Positions 1 to 6,620 of a DNA stretch of 8,999 bases are shown in pieces. The notes beneath the pieces were generated by a model, which did not search any database, had not been told where the DNA came from, and saw only the letters and a program-made list of their open reading frames with translations. The position numbers were made by a program, and so were the translations under genes. Position 1 is the first letter of the stretch. Every line of letters begins with the position of its first letter. The stretch lies in contig HF985646.1 of assembly GCA_000431155.1 (NCBI GenBank), positions 169,040 through 178,038 of the forward strand, in the 5' to 3' direction. Origin of the DNA: Bacteroides sp. CAG:927. GTDB lineage: Bacteria > Bacteroidota > Bacteroidia > Bacteroidales > Muribaculaceae.

Positions 1-1
1 C

Positions 2-1516
2 ACTGCACAGCAACCATTGCCGCGCCCACGCCTCGTGGTTGGGATAACCGTGGAGGGCCTTGACTACAATATGCTGCAACTGCTACGCAGCTATTTCGGC
101 AACGGCGGCTTGAAAAAGTTGATGGATGAGGGCCTGAATGTAGCCAGTCTTGATTACGGGCCAAACATAGATGCAGCTGCCGCCACGGCCATGCTTTACA
201 CCGGCGCGGCCCCCGGGGTCAACGGGATAAGCGGCAGCCAAGTGTATGATCCGGCCACAAAAAGAGGGCGCCACATACTGTTTGACGCATCAAAAATAGG
301 AAATTTCACTGATGAGACCCTTTCTCCAAAAGGGTTAAAAGTGAGTACGATTGCTGATGAAATACGCATTGATGCCCAAGGAGTTGTAACTTCCATAGCT
401 CCCAACAGCCATGAAGCAATCATAGCGTCAGGACATGCCGGGAATTCCGCATTCTGGATAAATGATGCCAACGGACATTGGGCTACAACGACATACTATA
501 CGGATGTGCCACGTGCGGTAACGGCGCGTAATTACAAGACTCCACTATCGGGCCGTATAGACACGATGTCGTGGAGCGCATCCCTGCCGTCAGCAGCATA
601 CACGCCGGCTATGGGATGTGTGGAACCGACATTCAAATACACATTCAGGCGCAGTGATCCTAAAGCATATAAGAAACTAAAACTCAGTCCAAAAGGGAAC
701 AATGAAGTAACCACAATGGCCACAGACCTGCTGACTACGCTCAACATGGGGCGCAATGCAGGAATGGACATGCTGAACGTGGTTTATACAGTGGCCCCAT
801 ACGTGTATGCCAACACTTCCGACACCCGCATGGAGCTGATGGACAGCTACCTGCGACTGGACAGAGAGATAGCAAAACTACTGAATCTGGTAGAAAGCAC
901 CGCCGGAAGACAAAACAGCGTGGTGTGGGTGGCAGGCGTTCCGGCCTCTCCATCATCGCGTCGCGACGATGAAAAGTGGGGAATACCATTCGGCCAGTTC
1001 TCAGCCCGCAGAGCCGTGTCGCTGCTCAACATGTATCTCATGGCTGTGCATGGCAACGGAGAATGGGTGACAGGGTATTTCAACAATCATTTCTACCTCA
1101 ATCATAATCTGATAAAAGAAAAAGAGCTGGACCTGTCGGGAATTCGTTCAGAGGCAGCTGATTTTCTTGGACGCATGGAAGGAGTAAGCACCACTTACTC
1201 CATTGACGATATAAACGCCGCCCGTGTCGGCGACCGTCCCGAGGCACTTAAGCGCAACACAGTGCTGGCACATTCGGGCGATGTGATAATAGAAATCAAT
1301 CCGGGATGGGAGGTGATAGAGGACGCAAGCGGCTCCATAGCCCCTGATGTCGTGAAGCGGGCGAGTACTGCAAGCCATCCGCTCCTGCTCATGGCTCCGG
1401 GTGTGGCCTCCAAACTTATGTCGGAGCCTGTGGATGCACGCGCGGTTTGTCCTTCGATATGCCGCCTCATAAGAGTGCGGTCGCCCAATGCTGCCACCCA
1501 AACGCCAATCTTTTGA
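2..1516 (+). CDS. PafA-like alkaline phosphatase superfamily protein, 5' end missing, probably catalytically inactive
   Basis: This is the 3' part of a gene. The frame is open to the first codon of the window, so the true start and probably a signal peptide lie upstream. The residues TAQQPLPRPRLVVGI resemble the end of a signal peptide followed by the first strand of PafA-type phosphatases. The TTG at 17 is unlikely to be the start. Residues are numbered here from that TTG codon. Family landmarks are YTG..PGVNGI (61-71), GH..NSAFW.ND..G (139-153), SYLRLDREIAKLL (277-289), GNGEWVTGYFNNHFYLN (346-362), PGWE (429-432) and PVDARAVCPSI (471-481), and it ends at a normal family C-terminus. The active site is not conserved: the metal-ligand Asp is E13, the nucleophile Thr is A53, the active-site Asn is S74, and the later ligands are P261, A265, G307 and V308. 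The fold is therefore recognisable but phosphatase activity is unlikely. It is probably exported to the periplasm. Its role is unknown; a binding or scaffolding role is inference. Confidence 0.82.
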   Translation, partial: TAQQPLPRPRLVVGITVEGLDYNMLQLLRSYFGNGGLKKLMDEGLNVASLDYGPNIDAAAATAMLYTGAAPGVNGISGSQVYDPATKRGRHILFDASKIGNFTDETLSPKGLKVSTIADEIRIDAQGVVTSIAPNSHEAIIASGHAGNSAFWINDANGHWATTTYYTDVPRAVTARNYKTPLSGRIDTMSWSASLPSAAYTPAMGCVEPTFKYTFRRSDPKAYKKLKLSPKGNNEVTTMATDLLTTLNMGRNAGMDMLNVVYTVAPYVYANTSDTRMELMDSYLRLDREIAKLLNLVESTAGRQNSVVWVAGVPASPSSRRDDEKWGIPFGQFSARRAVSLLNMYLMAVHGNGEWVTGYFNNHFYLNHNLIKEKELDLSGIRSEAADFLGRMEGVSTTYSIDDINAARVGDRPEALKRNTVLAHSGDVIIEINPGWEVIEDASGSIAPDVVKRASTASHPLLLMAPGVASKLMSEPVDARAVCPSICRLIRVRSPNAATQTPIF

Positions 1517-1549
1517 GGCCTAACGGGCGTGTAATCAACCAAAAAATCG

Positions 1550-1557
1550 TATATTTG
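1550..1557 (+). promoter_or_regulatory. Bacteroidetes-type -7 promoter element upstream of secA
   Basis: The octamer TATATTTG matches the Bacteroidetes sigma factor -7 consensus TAnnTTTG exactly and is followed by CATTT, a common context. No TTTG-like -33 element is seen at the expected 19-21 bp upstream. Transcription would start near 1563-1565, giving a leader of about 70 nt before the secA start codon. It is the only good promoter match I found ahead of the secA gene group. Confidence 0.65.
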
Positions 1558-1632
1558 CATTTGATTTAAGGTGGCCTCAATATGGGGTTATCCCTTATCA
1601 TGTCATTAAGAAATTAAAACTCAACAACATAC

Positions 1633-4600
1633 ATGTCTTTCAACAGTTTTTTAAGCAAAATATTCGGCAACAAGTCGCAGCGCGACCTGAAAGAAATACA
1701 GCCAATAGTTAACAAAATCAAGGCACTCGGTCCCCAAATGAAGGAGCTGAGCAACGATCAGCTCCGCGATGCCATCAGTGCCGTGCGCGCAGACATAAAA
1801 AGCGCGATAAATGAGGATGAGCAGGCCATAGCCACAACAAAAGAAAAAATTGAAACGCTGCCGTTTGACAAACGCCAGGAGCTATGGGATGAAATAGACC
1901 GCCACGAAAAGAATATCCTTGACACGATAGAAAACAAGCTCAACGAGCATCTGCCGACAGTGTTTGCAGCATTGCGCGAGACAGCAGCCCGTTTTGCGGC
2001 AAATGAAACAGTAGAAGTGACCGCCACACAGATGGACCGCGATCTGGCTGCCGCCGGCAAGGATTTTGTAAGCATAGAAGGAGACAAAGCCATTTACAAG
2101 AACCACTGGATGGCCGGTGGCAATGAGATAAAATGGGACATGGTGCACTATGATGTGCAGCTGATAGGCGGCGTGGTCCTGCACCAAGGCAAAATTGCAG
2201 AAATGGCAACCGGTGAAGGTAAAACCCTTGTGGCTACCCTGCCGGTGTTCCTGCGCTCACTGTCAGGACGCGGAGTACATGTAGTGACAGTCAATGACTA
2301 TCTGTCAAAACGAGACTCGGAATGGATGGGCCCGCTGTACATGTTCCACGGATCAAGCGTGGATTGCATAGACAAGCACCAGCCCAACACTCCCGAACGC
2401 CGCAAAGCCTACAACTGCGACATAACATTCGGTACCAACAATGAATTCGGTTTTGACTATCTGCGCGACAACATGGCAATGTCGCCATCGGACATGGTTC
2501 AGCGCAAGCATTACTACGCAATCGTGGACGAGGTTGACTCAGTGCTCATTGATGACGCCCGTACCCCTCTTATCATATCAGGACCTGTGCCTCATGGCGA
2601 TGACCAGCTTTTTGACCAGTACAAGGCAAATGTGCAGAATGTGGTCAACCAACAGCGCCGTCTGGTGACCCAACTGCTTACAGAGGCGAAAACAAAACTT
2701 GCCAGCGAGGATAAGAACGTGAGGAAAGAGGGTGCGCTGGCTTTGTTCCGTGCATATAAGGGACTACCAAAAAACAGTGCTCTCATACGTTTCCTCTCGC
2801 AGGAGGGCATGAAAAATATCATGCTTGAAACCGAAGCATACTATCTGCAAGACAATGCCCGCGAAATGCCAAAAGCCACCGAGCCGCTGTATTTTGTAAT
2901 TGATGAAAAGAACCGCTCCGTGGATTTGACCGACAAGGGTATAGATGCTCTTACGGGCCACACTGAAGATCCTCAGTTCTTCGTGCTTCCCGACATAGCC
3001 ACATTGATGAGCGAGACCGAGCATATCACTGATCCCGAAGCACGCAGACAGCGCAAGGATGAGCTTATGCAGGACTATGCCATCAAGGCAGAGCGAGTAC
3101 ATACCGTGTCACAACTTCTCAAAGCCTACACACTTTTTGAGAAAGATGTGGAGTATGTAATCGACGACAATAAAATCAAAATCGTGGATGAGCAGACGGG
3201 CCGTATCATGGAGGGCCGCCGCTATTCTGACGGACTGCACCAAGCCATAGAAGCGAAAGAGGGTGTGAAAGTGGAAGCAGCCACACAAACTTTTGCCACA
3301 ATTACATTGCAGAACTACTTCCGCATGTATCACAAGCTGGCCGGTATGACCGGTACAGCGGAAACAGAGGCCGGAGAATTGTGGGACATCTACAAACTTG
3401 ATGTTGTGACTATCCCCACCAACCGACCGGTGGCTCGTATAGACATGCCCGACCGCGTTTACAAAACCAAGAAAGAAAAGTATGCTGCTGTGATAGATGA
3501 GATTCAGGATCTCGTGTCAAAAGGGCGTCCGGTGCTTGTAGGTACTACCTCAGTGGAAATATCCGAGCTGTTAAGCCGCATGCTGACAATGCGTCATATA
3601 CCCCACAATGTGCTCAATGCCAAGCTACACCAAAAAGAGGCAGAGATTGTGGCACTTGCAGGCCGTCCGGGCACAGTGACCATAGCCACCAACATGGCGG
3701 GCCGCGGTACCGACATAAAACTGCCGGAAGATGTGAAGAAAGCAGGCGGTCTGGCAATCATAGGCACAGAGCGTCATGAAAGCCGTCGTGTTGACCGTCA
3801 GCTGCGCGGTCGTTCCGGTCGTCAGGGCGATCCGGGTTCGTCAGTGTTCTATGTGTCGTTTGAGGACCAGCTGATGCGTATCTTCGCCAGCGACCGTGTA
3901 ATGAAGATGCTTGACTCCCTCGGTCTTAAAGAAGGAGAAGTCATAGAATCAAAAATGGTGACAAGAGCCATTGAGAACGCACAGAAGCGAGTGGAAGAGA
4001 ACAACTTCGGCATCCGCAAACGCCTGCTTGAGTATGATGACGTGATGAACAAACAACGTACATATATCTATGCACGACGTCATCACGCACTGGTGGGAGA
4101 ACGCATAGGCATAGACATTGCCAATATGTTCTATGATTATGTGGAAAATCTGGTCAACACCTATTCCGCGCCCGCCGATTATGATGACATGTGCATGGAG
4201 ATGATGAGAGTGCTCACCATTGAGGCCCCGTTCACCGAAACCGAATGGCGCAACATGGATAAAGAGGATGTAATCGATGCCATCCACACTGCCGCCATGG
4301 AGTCGTTTGAGCGCAAGAGCCAGCGCATAGTGGATGTAACATTCCCTGTAATAGAGCGTTGCCTGCTTCAGGAGAATTTCCCGCCCCTGATAATCGTACC
4401 TATCACCGACGGCAAGCGAGTGTTCCAGCTCCGCATAAATCTGCAAGAGGCATACGACAGCCACAGCCGCAACATTGTGAAGGAGTGGCATAAAGGAATA
4501 ATGCTTGTTACTATTGACGAACTGTGGAAAGAGCATCTGCGTGAACTTGACCAGCTGCGTCAATCGGTACAAAACGCGTCGTACGAGCAGAAGGATCCGC

Positions 4601-4965
4601 TGGTAATATACAAGGTTGAGTCATTTCATTTGTTTGAGAACATGCTCAACAATCTCAATACCAAAGTTGTGTCGGCACTTATGCGCGGTCAGGTTTACAT
4701 ACCGCAGCGTCCTGACAACCAGGATGCGCCCAAACAGCCGGAAGTGCAGCGTGCGATGCCGGAGCGCAAGAACGATTACTCAAAGTATCGCGAATCAAAA
4801 GAAGCATTGCCTGGCGAAAACGCCACACGTGCGGCAGCGAGCGCACCCCAGGGTGAAAAGCAACGCCCGATGCCTGTTGTAAATGGACCCAAAGTGGGCC
4901 GCAATGACCCATGCCCATGCGGCAGCGGCAAGAAATTCAAGAACTGCCATGGCCGTGGTCTGTAA
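1633..4965 (+). CDS. secA: Protein translocase subunit SecA
   Basis: SecA is the ATPase that pushes unfolded preproteins through the SecYEG channel; it works in the cytoplasm and at the inner membrane. The ATG start gives the usual family N-terminus (MSFNSFLSKIFGNKSQRDLK); no Shine-Dalgarno is present, as is normal in Bacteroidota. Motifs in order: Walker A TGEGKT (193-198), TVNDYL (219-224), GTNNEFGFDYLRDN (267-280), Walker B DEVD (299-302), DDARTPLIISG (307-317), preprotein cross-linking domain, GMTGTA (571-576), NMAGRGTD (687-694), QLRGRSGRQGD (723-733), helical scaffold LLEYDDVMN.QR (798-809), and the two-helix finger (about 951-1005) with tip Tyr984. A variable linker follows (about 1025-1085), then a C-terminal zinc motif CPCGSGKKFKNCH (1094-1106). 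It is about 200 residues longer than E. coli SecA because of insertions near 57-104, 123-170 and 342-416. It lacks the roughly 30-residue insert that E. coli has in nucleotide-binding domain 2. The gene is intact and heads the downstream gene group. Confidence 0.99.
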   Translation: MSFNSFLSKIFGNKSQRDLKEIQPIVNKIKALGPQMKELSNDQLRDAISAVRADIKSAINEDEQAIATTKEKIETLPFDKRQELWDEIDRHEKNILDTIENKLNEHLPTVFAALRETAARFAANETVEVTATQMDRDLAAAGKDFVSIEGDKAIYKNHWMAGGNEIKWDMVHYDVQLIGGVVLHQGKIAEMATGEGKTLVATLPVFLRSLSGRGVHVVTVNDYLSKRDSEWMGPLYMFHGSSVDCIDKHQPNTPERRKAYNCDITFGTNNEFGFDYLRDNMAMSPSDMVQRKHYYAIVDEVDSVLIDDARTPLIISGPVPHGDDQLFDQYKANVQNVVNQQRRLVTQLLTEAKTKLASEDKNVRKEGALALFRAYKGLPKNSALIRFLSQEGMKNIMLETEAYYLQDNAREMPKATEPLYFVIDEKNRSVDLTDKGIDALTGHTEDPQFFVLPDIATLMSETEHITDPEARRQRKDELMQDYAIKAERVHTVSQLLKAYTLFEKDVEYVIDDNKIKIVDEQTGRIMEGRRYSDGLHQAIEAKEGVKVEAATQTFATITLQNYFRMYHKLAGMTGTAETEAGELWDIYKLDVVTIPTNRPVARIDMPDRVYKTKKEKYAAVIDEIQDLVSKGRPVLVGTTSVEISELLSRMLTMRHIPHNVLNAKLHQKEAEIVALAGRPGTVTIATNMAGRGTDIKLPEDVKKAGGLAIIGTERHESRRVDRQLRGRSGRQGDPGSSVFYVSFEDQLMRIFASDRVMKMLDSLGLKEGEVIESKMVTRAIENAQKRVEENNFGIRKRLLEYDDVMNKQRTYIYARRHHALVGERIGIDIANMFYDYVENLVNTYSAPADYDDMCMEMMRVLTIEAPFTETEWRNMDKEDVIDAIHTAAMESFERKSQRIVDVTFPVIERCLLQENFPPLIIVPITDGKRVFQLRINLQEAYDSHSRNIVKEWHKGIMLVTIDELWKEHLRELDQLRQSVQNASYEQKDPLVIYKVESFHLFENMLNNLNTKVVSALMRGQVYIPQRPDNQDAPKQPEVQRAMPERKNDYSKYRESKEALPGENATRAAASAPQGEKQRPMPVVNGPKVGRNDPCPCGSGKKFKNCHGRGL

Positions 4966-4991
4966 TTGATTAACATAGTAACAGCAAAGCA

Positions 4992-5900
4992 ATGAAAGAC
5001 AAAAACAAATTATTTTTGTGGATTACGATAGCAGCTGTGGCACTGCTTGTTATAGCCATAGCATTCAGCGTGGTACAGGTAACATCGCTCAAGAAACAAG
5101 TAGATGTGGCTCAAGCCGAGAACGAACAGCTGCAACTTACCAACGAACAGTTGTCGCTCAGCAATGAGTTCGCAGCCATCAACAATCAGTTTGCCCAATA
5201 CGAGAATCAGGCCACCCAAATTGCCAATGACACCATCATGGCAAAATACACGGCAGCCAAACAGAAAGTGGAGGAACTGATAAAAGAGCTGAACTCGGAG
5301 AAGAAAAAGAGCCGCGAGCGCGTGCGCGAACTTGAGGGCCAAATAGCCACCCTGCGCGGATTGCTCAAACATTACATAGCACAGGTGGATTCTCTGAGCA
5401 AAGAGAATGCCGGACTGCGTTCGGAAAATGCGGAAATACGCACCCAGAACGAGGCATTGTCAAGCCGCGTACAGGAAGTCAACCGTCAAAACGAGCATCT
5501 GAGCGAGCGAATGACACTTGCCGAGAAACTTAATGTGACCGGTGTGTCTCTTACCGCCCTAAACAAAAAGGGCAAAACAGAAAAGAAAGTGTCAAAAGCA
5601 CGCCAGCTCATGGTGACCTTCACCATACCTCAAAACAACAGCACCCCTGTAGGAGCCAAGACAATATATCTGCGTATAGTGTCACCGGAAGGCTCACTGT
5701 TGGGAAATGCCGGAAGCTTCAAATTTGAGGGGGGCTCATTGCCGTGCACAGCCAAAAAAGTGATAGAATACTCAGGGGAGGAGATTTCAGGCATACATAT
5801 GTACTGGGATGTGAACACAGCCCTGACACCCGGTGATTACACCGTGGAACTGTTTGCAGACAATTTCCGTCTTGCATCACGCCATTTCACACTTAAATAA
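4992..5900 (+). CDS. Membrane-anchored coiled-coil protein of unknown function with C-terminal beta domain
   Basis: I do not recognise a named function. The 302-residue protein starts MKDKNK, then has one hydrophobic helix (about 7-29). The positive residues before it suggest the N-terminus is cytoplasmic and the rest periplasmic. Residues 30-182 are rich in Glu, Gln, Asn, Lys and Leu, with repeated phrases such as AENEQLQLTNEQLSLSNE and ENAGLRSENAEIRTQNEAL, typical of a long coiled coil. A basic linker (NKKGKTEKKVSKARQ, 191-205) leads to a compact C-terminal domain (about 205-302). That domain has alternating hydrophobic strands (LMVTFTI, KTIYLRIVSPEG, DYTVELFAD), looks like an Ig-like beta sandwich, and has one cysteine (C252). 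It lies 26 bp after secA, and the next gene begins at its stop codon, so cotranscription is likely. The similarity to SMC-like proteins comes only from the coiled coil. An envelope spacer or tether is a guess. Confidence 0.9.
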   Translation: MKDKNKLFLWITIAAVALLVIAIAFSVVQVTSLKKQVDVAQAENEQLQLTNEQLSLSNEFAAINNQFAQYENQATQIANDTIMAKYTAAKQKVEELIKELNSEKKKSRERVRELEGQIATLRGLLKHYIAQVDSLSKENAGLRSENAEIRTQNEALSSRVQEVNRQNEHLSERMTLAEKLNVTGVSLTALNKKGKTEKKVSKARQLMVTFTIPQNNSTPVGAKTIYLRIVSPEGSLLGNAGSFKFEGGSLPCTAKKVIEYSGEEISGIHMYWDVNTALTPGDYTVELFADNFRLASRHFTLK

Positions 5901-5903
5901 GTG

Positions 5904-6620
5904 ATGTTGGAAGAGTTTCTTACCGCAATCAACGGCGTAGAAGTCACCACGGCCTCATCAGTGTTCAAACTGTTTCTGAGCATGGTGCTCGGAAGCATGG
6001 TAGGATGGGAGCGCAAACGCAAAGGGCAGATAGCCGGTATACGCACGTTCGCGCTCATATCCATGGGGGCCACGCTGGCCATGATTCTGAGCATTTATGT
6101 GCCGCAGGAGTATTTAGGGCTCAAAAACGGCGACCCAGGCCGAATAGCGGCGCAAGTAGTAACCGGCATAGGTTTCCTTGGCGCCGGGGCCATTATCCAG
6201 ATGAAGGGATCGGTGCGCGGCCTCACAACTGCGGCCGGAATATGGATAGTGGCGGCGATAGGAATGGCTGTTGGCGTGGGAATGTACGCAGTGTCGTTCG
6301 TGTCCACAGCCCTGATACTTGTGGTGCTTTTGCTGCTGGAACAGATCGAACACCGGATACATGCCGGCGTAGAGACCCGCATCATACGCATAAAAGTGAA
6401 TGCCGTGGTGAGCGACATTAACGGCTATCGCCAAGTGCTAGATAAATTCCGCGTACACCTTACAAATGTGTATGTTGAGTATGAGTTCAAGGAACCGACC
6501 ACGCGGCTTAACCTCGTGGTGCTCGTGAAAGAAAGCACAGACTACATCCAGCTGTTCTCATCCTTGAGGAAACTTAATCCGACAGAATCCATTTCTCTTG
6601 CCACCCAAGTCTCAATATGA
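5904..6620 (+). CDS. MgtC/SapB family inner-membrane protein
   Basis: The protein belongs to the MgtC/SapB family, which in other bacteria is linked to growth at low magnesium, regulation of membrane ATPase or transport proteins, and acid tolerance; this copy's role is unproven. The family core is clear: GSMVGWERKRKGQIAGIRT (30-48), ISMGATLAM (52-60), AAQVVTGIGFLGAGAI (82-97) and VRGLTTAAGIWIVAAIGMAVGVG (104-126). It has about five membrane segments (near 17-36, 47-66, 83-100, 107-127 and 129-147). A soluble C-terminal part (about 158-238) with alternating strands and helices resembles the ACT-like domain of longer MgtC/YhiD proteins. I chose the ATG at 5904. A GTG directly before it at 5901 abuts the previous stop codon and would add one residue. 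The stop codon overlaps the start of the antiporter gene (ATGA), implying translational coupling. Confidence 0.95.
   Translation: MLEEFLTAINGVEVTTASSVFKLFLSMVLGSMVGWERKRKGQIAGIRTFALISMGATLAMILSIYVPQEYLGLKNGDPGRIAAQVVTGIGFLGAGAIIQMKGSVRGLTTAAGIWIVAAIGMAVGVGMYAVSFVSTALILVVLLLLEQIEHRIHAGVETRIIRIKVNAVVSDINGYRQVLDKFRVHLTNVYVEYEFKEPTTRLNLVVLVKESTDYIQLFSSLRKLNPTESISLATQVSI

Noticed and set aside
17..19. TTG at 17 as the start codon of the phosphatase-like gene
   Set aside because: The frame is open upstream to the window edge, the upstream residues fit the end of a signal peptide, and the first conserved strand begins only a few residues later. The gene is cut by the window boundary.
1584..1594. 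Short hairpin (GGGG TTA TCCC) in the secA leader as a regulatory structure
   Set aside because: There are only three GC pairs and one wobble pair with a 3-nt loop, and no SecM-like arrest peptide or other leader element is visible. It is too weak to call.
3949..4572. 207-codon open frame on the minus strand inside secA
   Set aside because: It lies wholly antisense to the conserved helical scaffold and finger of SecA. Its translation is rich in His, Cys and Tyr with no family resemblance, as expected for a shadow frame.
6005..6421. 138-codon plus-strand frame within the MgtC-family gene
   Set aside because: It overlaps the MgtC core in another frame, and its translation is rich in His, Arg and Gly without recognisable structure.
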